Below are positions 37,864 to 49,205 of a stretch of 64,000 nt of DNA, piece by piece. A program made the translations under genes and the position numbers. Every line of letters starts with the position of its first letter. Positions within the stretch are counted from its first letter, which is position 1. The notes under the pieces were generated by a model. It saw nothing but the letters and a program-made list of their open reading frames with translations, ran no database searches and had not been told where the DNA came from. The DNA comes from Manis javanica (taxonomy: Eukaryota > Chordata > Mammalia > Pholidota > Manidae), in assembly GCF_040802235.1 (NCBI RefSeq), contig NC_133169.1, positions 42,415,034 to 42,479,033 of the forward strand, read 5' to 3'.

Positions 37864-39619
37864 ATGGGGAATGCACCGTCATTAGTCACGGCGCTGCAGA
37901 CAGCTCTCAAAGAGCGAAACTTGAAGGTCTCCAGCAAAGTCTTAGGATCTTTTGTGAAGGAGATAGACCGTGTGGCCCCCTGGTTCATTTGTTCAGGGTC
38001 CCTCTCAATCCCGAGCTGGGACAAACTGGGGAAATATCTTGATAGAGAGGAGGAGGAGGGTAGCCTGAGGGGAGGCACCAGGCCCCTCTGGAAACTGATT
38101 AGAGCTTGTCTGCAAGATGAGAGATGTGAAAAGGTAATAAAAGAAGGTCAGAGAGCATTGACAGATATCCAAGAGAGCATGTCAGAAACGGAACGGGAAA
38201 CAGAGAGCGCGCGGCCAAAAAAAGGCCACAAAAATGAAGGTAAAGAAACCTCAGAGTGAGGGAGAAAGCCCGCCTAGGGCAAAAGCGAAAGAGCCCCGAG
38301 AAGCGAGTGACGATCGCCTCGGAGAAAATAGTAAATACCCCTGGAAAGAGTTGAGGGACCTCCAACTTTCCAATAGGGAATCTGAAGAGGAATTAACGTC
38401 CGCAGAGGAAGGGGAAGAGAATAAAACCGCAGAGTGCAGAAGTAAGGGAACCAGCAAAGTTGAAAAGCGGACCAAGGAAAAAATGAAAGCAGGGTGTCCC
38501 CCGACGCCCGTTGCCCCGCCACCTTACGTGAGTGGCGCACTCTCCTTTTGCCACCCAGATACTCTTCAGGCAATTAGACAAATGTTTCCTGTATTTAAGG
38601 ATAATGGCGTACGCTCTCACCAGCCCCTGAGCCATAAACAAGTTAAGGAGTTAGCAGAATCCGTTCGGGCTTATGGAGTCAGTGCTAACTATACCATAGC
38701 ACAAGTTGAGAGATTAACAGAGACAGCCATGACACCCGCAGACTGGCAATATGTAACTAAGGCATGCCTTTCTAGTATGGGGCAATACATAGAATGGAAG
38801 GCATTGTGGCATGATATCAGCATGACCCAGGCACGCGCAAACGCGACCGAAGGACAGCCTGCGTGGTCATATGATATGCTGACGGGCCAAGGACAGTGGG
38901 TAGCCAACCAGACCGCCTTCCCCTTACAGGTATATGCACAAATAAACACGTGCGCCGCCAAGGCATGGAAAGCCCTCACCAACAAAGGAGAAGTATCAGG
39001 CAATTTGACAAAAATTATTCAGGGGCTGAGCGAGCCATTTTCTGACTTTGTCGCTCGTATGATGGAGGCCGCAGGCAGAATATTTGGAGATCAGGAACAA
39101 GCAATGCCCCTAGTGGAGCAATTAGTATTTGAACAATGTACCAAGGAATGCAGACAGGCGATAACACCCTGGAAACAAAAAGGGATACATGCCTGGTTGA
39201 AAGCCTGTAGAGAAATAGGAGGGCCACTCACCAATGCGGGCCTAGCCGCAGCCATATTACAGAGCCACAAACAAGCCAGGATCACTAACAGAAGTATCAA
39301 ATGCTTTCAATGCGGGAAATTAGGACATATAAAGAGAGAGTGTAGGAGCCCAGCTTCAGAACAAACAACCCAAAAGACCCCTGGGTTGTGCCCTAAGTGT
39401 AAGAAAGGCAGGCATTGGGCTAATGAGTGCCGGTCCATTAAAGATATAGAAGGGAAACCCTTAGAACTGCCAAAAAACGCCCAGAGGGGCCCCTGTCACC
39501 AGGGCCCGCAAATATATGGGGCAACCAGCACACAAGTGTCATTCGGGAACAACCAGGCCCCCCAAGGAGAGCCACTTCAGGTTCCGCGGGATTGGACATC
39601 CGTGCCACCACCAGAATAG
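37864..39619 (+). pseudogene. gag: Gag polyprotein, one frameshift
   Basis: Gag builds the virus particle core at the membrane or in the cytoplasm. The start is MGN, consistent with N-myristoylation. The first frame (37864-38259) ends early and the rest continues in another frame (38234-39619, 461 codons), so a net +1 change lies about 38215-38255, probably in the A7 run at 38217-38223. In the second frame one sees a PPPY late-budding motif at residues 95-98, a capsid major homology region starting about residue 261 (near 39014), and two CCHC zinc knuckles at 357-370 (39302-39343) and 386-399 (39389-39430), spaced CX2CX4HX4C. Ends in the pro overlap. The break might also be an assembly error in the homopolymer. 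Confidence 0.9.
39472..39507 (+). promoter_or_regulatory. gag-pro -1 frameshift signal
   Basis: A slippery heptamer A AAA AAC (39472-39478) is in the correct gag phase (codons AAA, AAC). It is followed after 8 bases by a strong hairpin at 39487-39507: eight GC-rich pairs, one bulged C and the loop TCAC. The pro frame is open from the slip site. This is the classical arrangement for a retroviral gag-pro frameshift. Confidence 0.8.
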
Positions 39620-40392
39620 TGTTGACTCCACAGATGGGAGTTCAGCCTATCCCTTCAGACTTTAAAGGCCCCCTACCACCAAATACCCTTGGGTTACTCC
39701 TAGGGCGCTCTTCTGCTGCATTGAAAGGCCTGGTAGTTCATCCCGGAGTTATAGATCAAGATTATGAAGGGCAAGTAAAAATCATGTGTTCGGCTCCCAG
39801 AGGAATCTATCCTATATCCCCGGGAGACCGCATAGCCCAGCTCTTAGTTTTACCTAGTCTCCACGCAAATTATCCTGCTACCAACACGGAGAGGGGAGAA
39901 AGGAGCTTCGGCTCCTCTGACTGGGATTCAGCCTTCATAGTATTAGATTTAGCAGACAGACCAAAATTAACTCTTCAAATAGAGGGAAAGAGCTTTGAGG
40001 GAATCCTAGACACTGGAGCAGATAAAAGTATTATCTCTGCAACCTGGTGGCCCTCCAAGTGGCCTGTGACCCAATCCTCACATTCATTACAAGGTTTAGG
40101 ATATGAGTCAAGCCCTTCAATTAGTGCCAAACCATTGAAATGGCGAGCCCCTGAAGGACAAGAGGGTACAGTCACCCCTTATGTACTCCCTCTACCGGTC
40201 AATTTATGGGGGAGGGATGTCATGAGAGACTTAGGCCTCAAACTCATTAATGAATACTCCACCCCCGCCCAAGGCATGATGATGGACATGGGATACATCC
40301 CTGGCAAGGGGCTGGGGAAACACCAACAGGGACACATAGAGCCCATCCTGCCCAAAGTAAAGAATGACCGTCACGGCCTGGGTTTTTCATAG
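39475..40392 (+). CDS. pro: dUTPase-protease-G-patch (Pro), frameshifted from gag
   Basis: Reached by a -1 shift from gag; there is no stop between the slip site and 40392, and no ATG is needed (the frame passes through a TTG at 39592). In order: a dUTPase with GLDIRA-type motif, a GVIDQDY motif and the glycine-rich [10 protein letters not shown] motif that closes the active site; an aspartic protease with the DTGA catalytic triad at residues 140-143 counted from 39592 (40009-40020) and the later GRDVM stretch; and a C-terminal G-patch, glycine-rich, over about residues 228-266. dUTPase lowers dUTP, protease matures the particle, and the G-patch binds nucleic acid. The frame is intact. Confidence 0.88.
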   Translation, partial: KRPEGPLSPGPANIWGNQHTSVIREQPGPPRRATSGSAGLDIRATTRIVLTPQMGVQPIPSDFKGPLPPNTLGLLLGRSSAALKGLVVHPGVIDQDYEGQVKIMCSAPRGIYPISPGDRIAQLLVLPSLHANYPATNTERGERSFGSSDWDSAFIVLDLADRPKLTLQIEGKSFEGILDTGADKSIISATWWPSKWPVTQSSHSLQGLGYESSPSISAKPLKWRAPEGQEGTVTPYVLPLPVNLWGRDVMRDLGLKLINEYSTPAQGMMMDMGYIPGKGLGKHQQGHIEPILPKVKNDRHGLGFS

Positions 40393-40414
40393 GGGCCATT
40401 GAAGATGCCATGCC
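40380..40414 (+). promoter_or_regulatory. pro-pol -1 frameshift signal
   Basis: G GGT TTT at 40380-40386 fits the X XXY YYZ rule in the pro frame, just before the pro stop TAG at 40390-40392. The pol frame is open from here. A weaker hairpin (GGG.CAU with AUG.CCC, one bulge) spans about 40391-40414. Less convincing than the gag-pro signal because the stem is short. Confidence 0.5.
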
Positions 40415-43018
40415 CATACCTTGGCTCACAGAGGAGGCCGTATGGGTTCCTCAGTGGCCCCTATCCTCTGAAAAATTAGAAGCAGCTCATTGCTTAGTGC
40501 AAGAGCAGCTCCAAGTGGGACACCTAGAACCCTCTGTGTCCCCATGGAACACACCCATATTTGTAATCAGGAAAAAGTCAGGATCATGGAGGTTGCTTCA
40601 TGATCTGAGAGCAGTAAATGCTCAAATGAGAATGCTTGGACCCGTACAACGGGGACTGCCACTCCTCTCTGCCTTACCCAAAGAATGGAAAGTGCTCATA
40701 ATAGATATTAAAGATTGTTTCTTTTCTATACCTCTAAGCTCCAAGGACAGGGAAAGATTTGCTTTTACTTTGCCAGCTATTAACCATGAACAACCCGATG
40801 CCAGATTTCAGTGGAAGGTCCTCCCTCAAGGAATGGCAAATAGCCCCACCATATGTCAACTGTACGTTCAGCGAGCGCTAGACCCAATTCGTAAGACCTA
40901 TCCCACGCTAAAGATCATCCATTACATGGATGACATCCTTCTTTGCTCCCCACAACCAGCAGAAATAAAGAAGCATATATAGATCTCACTAGATCCCTAG
41001 AAAATTGGAGACTGAATATAGCAAGCGAGAAGGTCCAAAAATCTAGTGTTAGCAAATTCCTAGGAGCAACCATTTACACAGATGTAATTTGCCCCCAAAA
41101 GCTTGAGATAAGACATAATCAATTGCGAAATTTGAATGACTTCCAAAAACTCCTAGGAGATATTAATTGGTTGCGCCCATACTTAAAGATACCCACCACT
41201 GAATTGACTCCACTATTTAAAACCCTAGAAGGAGACCCACAACTAACGTCACCGCGCTCCCTCACACCTGAGGCATTACAAGCCATTCGCAAAGTAGAAC
41301 AGGCTTTGATGACAGCACAATTAAATAGAGTGCAATCGAATGAACCCTTTGAGTTGTGTGTGCTTCCCACCCCGGAGCTGCCAACAGCAGTTTTATGGCA
41401 GCACGGCCCACTGATCTGGATCCATCCCCAAGCCTCTCAGGCTAGGACAATAGAGTACTAACCGGCAGCCGTGGCCAAACTTGCTTTGAGAGGAGTAAAA
41501 ACCTCCATGACACATTTCGGAGAGGCTCCAGCTAAAATTATAACCCCTTACAGCGTAGAACAGATACAAGTATTATGTGCTATGAATGATGATTGGGCCA
41601 TACTTGCTTACAGTTTCTCAGGAACCTTTGATAATCATTTCCCAAAACATCCCCTCATCAACTTCGCCAAAAATCATCTCCTAGTATTTCCTCGGGTCAC
41701 TAGCCTAACCCCGCTGCCTCATGGAAAAACAGTTTACACGGACGGGTCTAAGACAGGCACAGGTGCCTATGTCCATGATGGCAAAGTTGTGACAAAAGGC
41801 TACACGCCTGACACTCCACAAATAGTGGAATGTCGCATAGTCTTAGAGGTCCTACAAATCTTTCCTGAACCTTTAAATATTGTGTCTGACTCCTGTTATG
41901 TAGTTAATGCAGTCAAATCTCTAGAAGTGGCCGGGCTAATCAAAGCGTCCAGCCCAGTAGCCACTTTGTTCAAACAGATACAATCAGCACTACTTCATAG
42001 GCAATCTCCTTTGTATATAACTCATATCAGAGAACATTCAGGCCTTCCCGGGCCTATGACCCAAGGAAACCACCTGGCAGACCTCGCAACCAGAAATATA
42101 GCTTTTCCCCTGCTAGACCCTATCACCACAGCTTCAAAATTCCATACACAATTTCATGTCACTGCCGAAACACTGCGCAAGCGGTTTAGCATAACCAGGG
42201 CCGAAGCTAGGAACATTGTCCTTAGCTGCCAACATTGCTGCAGCTTCCTTCCCACACCTCATGTTGGGATCAACCCCAGAGGTATTAGGCCTTTACAAGT
42301 TTGGCAAATGGATGTGACGCATATTTCGTCTTTTGGGAAACTGAAATATGTACATGTATCCGTGGATACTTGTTCAGGAGTCATCTTTGCCTCCCCATTG
42401 TCAGGAGAGAAAGCTTCCCATGTCATCCAGCACTGCCTTGAGGCTTGGAGCGCATGGGGGTTACCACAGATTCTGAAAACAGACAATGGCCCAGCCTATA
42501 CCTCTACAAAATTTGCTCAATTTTGTCATCACATGGGGATAAAACATATCACTGGCCTTCCCTACAACCCACAGGGTCAAGGGATTGTGGAACGCGCGAA
42601 CCGCACGCTCAAATCCTATTTACTTAAACAAAAAGGGGGAATTGAAGATATACCCCCCACACCAAAAACTGCCATAGCCCTAGCACTTTTCACTATAAAT
42701 TTTTTGAATCTGGATGCTCAAGGCCATACAGCAGCGGATCGCCATAATCAGTGGCCAAAAGACCCACAAGAACTAGTAAAATGGAAGGACGTGTTATCTA
42801 ACCAATGGAAGGGCCCGGATCCAATCATAATCAGATCCAGGGGAGCTGTGTGTGTTTTCCCCCAGGGTAAAGAAAATCCCTTCTGGATCCCGGAGCGCCT
42901 AACAAGGAAAGTCCTAAACAAAGGAGATGACTTCGCTATACCTCCTGACCCTGCTCCTGACACTGGAGACCCCGACTCAGGGAGTATTGAGATGGGGAAC
43001 CCTGTCTGCCTTTCCTAA
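40386..43018 (+). pseudogene. pol: Pol: reverse transcriptase, RNase H, integrase; two lesions
   Basis: The first part (40410-40982) holds reverse transcriptase with catalytic D99 in the IDIKD block, LPQGM, and YMDD at residues 172-175. A net one-base loss near 40966-40975 moves the frame, which continues to a TAA at 41459-41461 and then on in the same frame to 43018. The 515-codon last part has RNase H acidic residues D91, E120, D140 and D204, an HHCC zinc site (H225, H229, C253, C256), and the integrase triad D281, D338, E374 with exactly 35 residues between the last two. All catalytic residues are present, but the two lesions prevent a full Pol. The C terminus overlaps the env start. Confidence 0.92.
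42853..42866 (+). promoter_or_regulatory. Putative env splice acceptor
   Basis: A T/C-rich tract runs into CCCCCAG, with the AG at 42864-42865. No ATG occurs between the acceptor and the env start at 42927, so env is the first initiation codon on the spliced mRNA. Confidence 0.55.
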
Positions 43019-44702
43019 GCCTATGCCTGTCCGTTTCAATGCAGCCGTTTTTCCGCACTTTTTCACTACCAATGCTAGTATGAACTTGCCCTACTTAGTT
43101 AAAGACACCCTAGTAGCTCCCCTGGGAGAAAACCGATCCTTCATAACTAATGGGTCATTATGCTTCACCACTCAGAATCTAGCTGGCTGTATCTCCCTGA
43201 AACGGAGGAAATACGGATGGTTCAGTGACATAATTCTAGAGGCCAGTAGCCTCCCCGTTATGTCAGCTAAATTTGAAGGGCCTAATAAGGAAGGGAGCCC
43301 GCCCTATAAGAACATGACTATCCACCAGATGGTTCTCTGGATCAATGGCACATTTGTACACTCTCCCAGGAACAATTCCACCGACAGGCCTCGTCAACCC
43401 AAATATGCCTCCCATTGTGTGGGCGACTATGAGGGAGAGCTGTGGCCCTGGACTGACTGTCAGTCAACTGTAGTAACGTGGGCAACTGAGAGGCAGGAGT
43501 TTACCATCTCCCCAGATATGGAGGGACGGCCAGCCAATGAGGCTTGGTGGCCAGTAAAGGTGCTCGAAGGCGAGTTTCGTCAGCAGCTGAGCATGAACCC
43601 CTTCCATAAATGGATGCTGTGTGGAGTCAATGGCTCGTGTACCGACCTCTCCCCCTTTTCCGCCCTCCAGGGTGGGGGAATCGGTGTAAAAAATATCACC
43701 TTTTGGTGCGAGAATAACCACATGCGCGCACACTGGAACATGATCATGACCCATAACAACGAGAACTACACGTGTTCAGCAAAATCAGGTCCAGAGTCAC
43801 CTTATTCCCTTTTTCCACCTTCTCCAGTATGCGTATACCCCCCATTTCTGTTTATCTTATCCAATAGTAGCTTTGACTCCTGCTCCAATGAAACCTGCTT
43901 TCTGTCTCAGTGTTGGGATGCGCGTAACTTTACCAATGCTTTGGTAGTCCGCATCCCCCGTTGGGTCCCTGTTCCCGTAGACGCCCCTAACACCATGACT
44001 CTGTTTCGAGAAAGGCGCGATTTCGGTGTTACAGCCGCCATAGTGCTCCTGATCTCCGCGACCGCGGTCGCAGCCACCGCCGCTGGTATAGCTTTAGACA
44101 CCTCCATCAAATCGGCTACAGAGCTCAATAACCTTGCAGCCTCAGTAGCTTCTGCCCTGGACCAACAGTCCACACTTGATGGCAAACTGAAAGGAGGAAT
44201 AATGATCCTCAATCAACACATAGATCTCATGGAGGAACAAATAGAGGTGCTCTGGCAAATGGCCCAATTGGGATGTGAGCAGAAATATCGTGCCCTCTGC
44301 ATCACTAGCATTCAATATAAAAATTTTACACGGGCAGCTAATCTGTCACGAGACCTGTCCCAGTATCTTTCAGGAAACTGGTCCCAAGACTTCGATGGGA
44401 CACTAGAAGAGCTGCGGCGAGAAATTATCCACATCAACTCCACCCGTCTAGATATCTCTGTAGCGGAAGGACTCTCTTCCTGGCTCCTCAGAGCTCTCTC
44501 CCACGTCAAGGAGTGGGCGGGCATGGCTGGGATGGGCGTGTTCCTGCTTGAAGGTCTCATGCTCTTACTCTGGTTGTTATGCAGACTCCGCAACCAACAT
44601 AAGCAGGACAAGGTGATCCTTGCTCAAGCCCTAATGGCAATAGACGTTGGCGCCTCTCCCCAAGTGTGGCTCAACATGCTTAAGAAGGAAGCTCGGCTTT
44701 AG
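42927..44702 (+). CDS. env: Envelope glycoprotein, full-length open frame (591 aa)
   Basis: The ATG at 42927 overlaps the end of pol in another frame. Signal peptide about residues 1-19, surface subunit to R364, then the furin-type RERR at 361-364. The transmembrane subunit (365-591) begins with a long hydrophobic fusion-peptide-like segment (about 366-391), followed by a heptad-rich part, a two-cysteine motif C450-X7-C458 in place of the gammaretroviral CX6CC, and a membrane anchor about 535-556 before a cytoplasmic tail of roughly 35 residues. About sixteen N-X-S/T sites are visible. Env mediates receptor binding and membrane fusion. The frame is intact, unlike gag and pol, but the insertion is young, so this need not mean selection. 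Confidence 0.93.
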   Translation: MTSLYLLTLLLTLETPTQGVLRWGTLSAFPKPMPVRFNAAVFPHFFTTNASMNLPYLVKDTLVAPLGENRSFITNGSLCFTTQNLAGCISLKRRKYGWFSDIILEASSLPVMSAKFEGPNKEGSPPYKNMTIHQMVLWINGTFVHSPRNNSTDRPRQPKYASHCVGDYEGELWPWTDCQSTVVTWATERQEFTISPDMEGRPANEAWWPVKVLEGEFRQQLSMNPFHKWMLCGVNGSCTDLSPFSALQGGGIGVKNITFWCENNHMRAHWNMIMTHNNENYTCSAKSGPESPYSLFPPSPVCVYPPFLFILSNSSFDSCSNETCFLSQCWDARNFTNALVVRIPRWVPVPVDAPNTMTLFRERRDFGVTAAIVLLISATAVAATAAGIALDTSIKSATELNNLAASVASALDQQSTLDGKLKGGIMILNQHIDLMEEQIEVLWQMAQLGCEQKYRALCITSIQYKNFTRAANLSRDLSQYLSGNWSQDFDGTLEELRREIIHINSTRLDISVAEGLSSWLLRALSHVKEWAGMAGMGVFLLEGLMLLLWLLCRLRNQHKQDKVILAQALMAIDVGASPQVWLNMLKKEARL

Positions 44703-45034
44703 CTTGAGGTAGCTCTTGCACCCTGAGCCCATGTGGCACTGCACCAGGCCCGAGTACCTCAATGCTTAATCACAGCTTTCTTTAAGAAGCTCATGGTGCA
44801 AGAGAGTTGAGAAAAAGGGTCCAAACCCTTTGTACCAAGCGGTCCCAACGCCAGCCAGAGGATGCGAGGCAAAGCACTGCAAGAGGTCTTGGACCCCTCT
44901 GAGAGGCATGCCTGACTGCATAGGGGTAGATGCCCAGAACCCCTCTCCAAAAAGGGGGCATCAGGAAGTATGATGGAGGTCAGGCCTCTGTCTCCGCCTC
45001 TGCTGGCAAGTTCCGCCTTGAGCTTCTGTTAGAC
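44703..45034 (+). other. Provirus 3' untranslated region with hairpin
   Basis: About 330 bp between the env stop and the polypurine tract hold no gene-like frame. A perfect 7-bp stem pairs 44929-44935 (GATGCCC) with 44956-44962 (GGGCATC). In some betaretroviruses this zone contains an RNA export element, so a similar role is possible but unproven. Confidence 0.4.
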
Positions 45035-45048
45035 AAAAAAGGGGGAGA
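45035..45048 (+). other. Polypurine tract
   Basis: A6 G5 AGA lies directly before the 3' LTR; it is the expected primer for plus-strand DNA synthesis. Confidence 0.85.
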
Positions 45049-45382
45049 TGTTGGCAGCCGTGCTCAGAAAATAGCGCCCAATGCAGGGCAGCCGGAAGGC
45101 CCCGAACTTCCTAATGACAAATCATCCCACACCACTAAACTACATGCTAATTGCGCCTTGGCATAAGGACCAATGAGACCCACCAAATGGTTATGCTAAT
45201 AAGGCATATGGAGCCGCACCAACCAGGTCAGAGCATGAGAACTATATAAGCAAGCCTCTCCTTCCCCTCTGGGTCCTGCCCAACTCATTTGTTTCACAAA
45301 GAGCTGAAGAATAAAGCTTTCTGCAGAAGAATCCTGCTGTTGTTGCATGCTGTTCTTGCCGGCGAGGACAGGGCACGCGACA
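45049..45382 (+). repeat. 3' LTR of the provirus
   Basis: 334 bp, TG...CA, 99.1% identical to the 5' LTR: differences at 45061, 45103 and 45376 are all C/T at CpG sites. TATATAA 45243-45249; AATAAA 45310-45315. Confidence 0.95.
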
Positions 45383-45387
45383 GTGCC
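45383..45387. repeat. 3' target site duplication of the provirus
   Basis: GTGCC, matching 37355-37359. Confidence 0.85.
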
Positions 45388-45889
45388 AACAGTTATCTAA
45401 TGATGGGGAAGATACACCAGCTACAGATCTCAAACACTAATACAATAGGTTCTTTACAATTAACTGAAATATTTTTCTCTTTAGATAAATACTGATTATA
45501 GAAATAAAATTACTTCTATATATCAAGTTTCTCTCACTTTTAGCCTCTCAGGTTTGTGTAATAATTATGCTTACAAGTAAAATATATATTTAAGTAAAAT
45601 ACTTAACTATTTAGAAGACATTATAAAGCAGAGCAATACTTTTTATATTTCAAAATGTTACTACTACTAGTATAATTACAAGAGCACAGTCAAGGTAAAC
45701 CAGCATAACTCCAAAGCAACTATTTCCTTAAACTAAGGAAAACTAAGCAGGGTAACACAAGAAACCTAAACAATTTATAATTCTGCAAAGAGATGAATTT
45801 CAGTAAGACCACTTGATAGGTTTATACTTTCAAGTCTGAAAAATAAATGATGAAATTAATACACATAGCCAAATCCCAAAAAAGGTAAC
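45388..45889. other. AT-rich DNA, nothing recognised
   Basis: No gene, exon or named repeat seen. Confidence 0.35.
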
Positions 45890-46510
45890 ATTCAAAAATA
45901 TCTGAAGTTTGGCAGTCTCTCAAAAAGTTAAACATAGAATTACCATGACCCAGCAATTCCATTTTTAGCTATGTACACAAAAGATTGAAAACAGGTATTT
46001 TAACAAAAACTTACATATGAGTGTCATAGCAGCACTCCTCACAAAAGCCAAACAGTAGAAACAATCCAAATGTCCATCAACTGATGAATGGATAAGATAA
46101 ATAAAAGTAGTATATCCATACAATAGAATATTACTCAGCCATAAAGTGGAATGAAGTTTGACACATACTACAACATGGATGAACCTCGAAAACATTATAC
46201 TAAGTGAAAGGAGCAAGACATGAAAGGGCACATATTGTTTAATTCAATTAATATGAAATATCCAGTGTAGGTCAATTCATACAGACAGAATGCAGATTAG
46301 CGGTTTCAGGGCTTGGGGGAAGAAGGAAATGGGGAGTGACTGCTTAATGGGTTCAAAGTTCCTCTTTGGGATGATGAAATGTTCCTGTACTAGATAATGG
46401 TGATGGTTGCTCAATATAGTGAATGTACCAAATTGTACACATTAGAATCATTAAAATGTTGAATTTTATGTTTTGTGAATTTTGTAATTAAAATATTAAT
46501 ACAAAATTCA
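45890..46510 (+). repeat. Older L1 3' end
   Basis: ORF2 end and 3' UTR blocks ('catcaactgatgaatggat', 'aatattactcagccataaa', 'attgtacacattagaatc') followed by an A/T-rich end. Confidence 0.7.
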
Positions 46511-46744
46511 CACCTATAGTATAATTATGTTTGTTTACTAATGATATTATTCAACTCTTTACAAAATACCAGAATTTGCATATCAATTTGCCTGTACTTA
46601 AAATCAATGATCCTTTACATACCCACAAATGTTCTTTGTGATGTAACTTATAATGTAGCACAAGACCATAGTTTTCCACTAAAGAAGAATGGTCAATTAT
46701 TTGATAGAATTTTATTTCATTTAGGTATACTTGATACACATTAG

Positions 46745-48680
46745 ATTTTTTTTTAATTGAAGCATAGTTGATACACATTATTATGTTGGTTTTGAGCATA
46801 TCACACCATGGTTCAACAGTTACACACATTATTAAATCCTCACCGCAACTAGTGTAGTTACTACCTGTCAACACAGAAAAATGCTATAGACCCACTGGCT
46901 ATATTCTCTATGCTGCACTTCCATCCCCATGAAAAAAATATATTATGATTGAGATTTCTGTGCCCTTTCCTACCTTTCCCACCCACTCCAAACCCTCCTC
47001 CAGGGTAACCACCAGTCACTTCTTAGTGTCTCTGAGTGTACTGCCATTCTGTTCATTTTGTTTTGTTTTTGTATTACATAAACAAGTGAAATCATATGGT
47101 ATTTGTCTTTCTCTACCTGGCTTACTTCAATGAGCATAATACCCCCTAGGTCCATCCATGTTGTTGCAAATAGCAGGGCTTCTTTCTTATGGCTGAATAA
47201 TAATCCATTTTGTATAGTAACCACACCTCCTTTATCCATTTGTCTATCGTTGGACACTTTGGCTGCTTCCATATCTTGGCTATTGTAAATAATATGGCAA
47301 TAAATATAGGGGTGCATATATCTTTTAAAATCAGGGATTTTATTTTCTTCCAGTAAATTCCCAGAAGCAGAATATTGGATTCTATGGTTCTTTTTTAGTT
47401 TTTTTGAGGAACCTCCATATTGCTTTCTGTAGTAGCTGTACCAATTTACATTCACACAAACAATGTGGGAGAGTTCTCTCTTCTCTACATCCTCGTCACC
47501 ACTTGTTATTTCTTGTCTTTTGGGTAGTGGAGAGAGGTGATATCTCACTGTGGTTTTGATTTGCATTTGCCTGATGATTAGCGATGTGGAGCATCTTTTC
47601 ATTTGACTGTTGGCCATCTGTACTTATTCTTTGGAAAAAATGTCTGTTCATGTCCTCTGCCCATTTTTTAATCAGGGTATTTGGGTTTTTTGGTGTTCAG
47701 TCATATGAGTTCTTTATGTATCTCAGATGTTAACCCCTTATTGGATAAATCATTTATGAAAATATTCTCCCATACCCTAAGTTGCTTTTTTGTTCTATTG
47801 ATGGTATCCTTTGCTGTACAGAAGCTTTTTAGTTTGATATAGTCCCACTTGTTTACTTTTATTTTTTTCCCTTGCCCAGGGAGACATATCCAGAAAAAAA
47901 AATGCTCACACTTATGTTCAAGATATTTTTACCTATGTTTCCTTCTAAAAGTTGTATGGTTTCATGTCTTATATCTAGGTCTTTCCAGTTTACTTTTGTA
48001 TATGGGCTTAGACGGTAATCCAGTTTCATTCTCTTGCATATTGCTGTCCAGTTTTCTTAACACCAGTTATTGACAAGACTCTTTTTCCATTGTATATTCA
48101 TGGCTCCTTTATCATATATTAATTGACCATATAAGCATGGGTTTATTCCTGGGCTTTATGTTGTTCCATTGATCTAAGGGGTCTGTTCTTGCACCAGAAC
48201 CATACTATTTTGATTACTGTAGCTTTGTAGTTGAGCTTGAAATAAGGAGCAAAATACCCCCAAGCTTGTTCTTCTTTCTCAAGATTGCTTTGGCCATTCA
48301 GGGCCTTCTGTGGTTCCATATGAATCTTAAGATTATTTGCTCTAGTTCACTGAAAAATGTCATCGATATTTTGATAGGGATTACACTGAATCTGTAAATT
48401 GCTTTGGGCAGGATATCCATTTTGGCAATATTAGTTTTTCCTATCTATGAGCATGGGATAGATTATCTCTTATTTGTGTCTTCTTTCATTTCTCTCATGA
48501 GTAGCTTATAGTTTTCAGAGTGTACACCTTTCATCTCCTTGGTTAGGTTTATTCTTAGTTACTTTATTCTTTTTCATGCAATTTTAACAGAACTGTTTTC
48601 CTGATTTCTCTTTCTGCTAGTTTGTTGCAACAGACGTCTGTGTATTAATTTTGTATCCTGCAAGTTTGCTGAATGATGTA
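46745..48680 (-). mobile_element. 5'-truncated L1, minus strand
   Basis: A T-rich start at 46745 is the reverse complement of the A-tail, followed by 3' UTR and ORF2 through to the reverse transcriptase region near 48680. A broken ORF2 piece of 215 codons is visible on the minus strand at 46970-47617. Confidence 0.85.
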
Positions 48681-49205
48681 ACATTGTAAACATCTCAAAA
48701 TGAAAACTACAAAGACTATGGAACAATAGTTCAAATCTGATAATATAATGTTAATACTGTTAGTGACAACATAATATCATAATATTATGAAAACTAAAAA
48801 TGATGGGATATCACATTTTAAATAAATATGACTACTACTATATTAAAATATGTATGTATGTAGACAGGGTAGAGGCATTAAGGTTAACAGTTTGCTTTAT
48901 TTTTCACATTTTTGTATTACCACTTTTTTTAAACAAAGGTTTTCAGAGTCATTTCCCCATGTCTTTTCCTTATTCCTTATTATTGACTAAAAGGTGAAAA
49001 GAATAGACCCACAAGGGAAAAAAAATCCTTTACTTGTCATCTTCTTTTGATATATATGATTACTATTTACTAATAATAGGTAAACAATAATGTCATTTAC
49101 CTCAAAACATTTCCATCAGACTGACTGCTCTATTGGTCCCCAACATTTTTAGAATATTCAGCATATATACTATATAATTTAAGAACCTGTATTACAAAGA
49201 CATAC
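48681..49205. other. AT-rich DNA, nothing recognised
   Basis: No gene, exon or named repeat that I can support. Confidence 0.35.

Larger units (their letters stand above)
37360..45382 (+). mobile_element. Class II (betaretrovirus-like) endogenous provirus, complete
   Basis: An 8.0-kb provirus with two 334-bp LTRs, primer site, gag, pro, pol, env and polypurine tract. Class II assignment rests on the separate pro frame carrying dUTPase, protease and G-patch, the two -1 frameshift steps, and a transmembrane Env with a two-cysteine motif instead of CX6CC. The tRNA-Phe primer site and the TGTTGG...CCGCG start of the short LTR recall the IAP/IAPE group. Gag has one frameshift and pol a frameshift plus a stop, so it cannot replicate on its own; pro and env are open. 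A 5-bp target duplication and LTRs 99.1% alike point to a recent insertion. Confidence 0.93.

Noticed and set aside
42927-44702. Intact env as evidence of domestication
   Set aside because: The insertion is so young that an open frame needs no selection; function is not claimed.
44930-45166. 78-codon plus-strand frame crossing into the 3' LTR
   Set aside because: It overlaps the polypurine tract and LTR, has no family resemblance and no spliced leader that would express it specifically.
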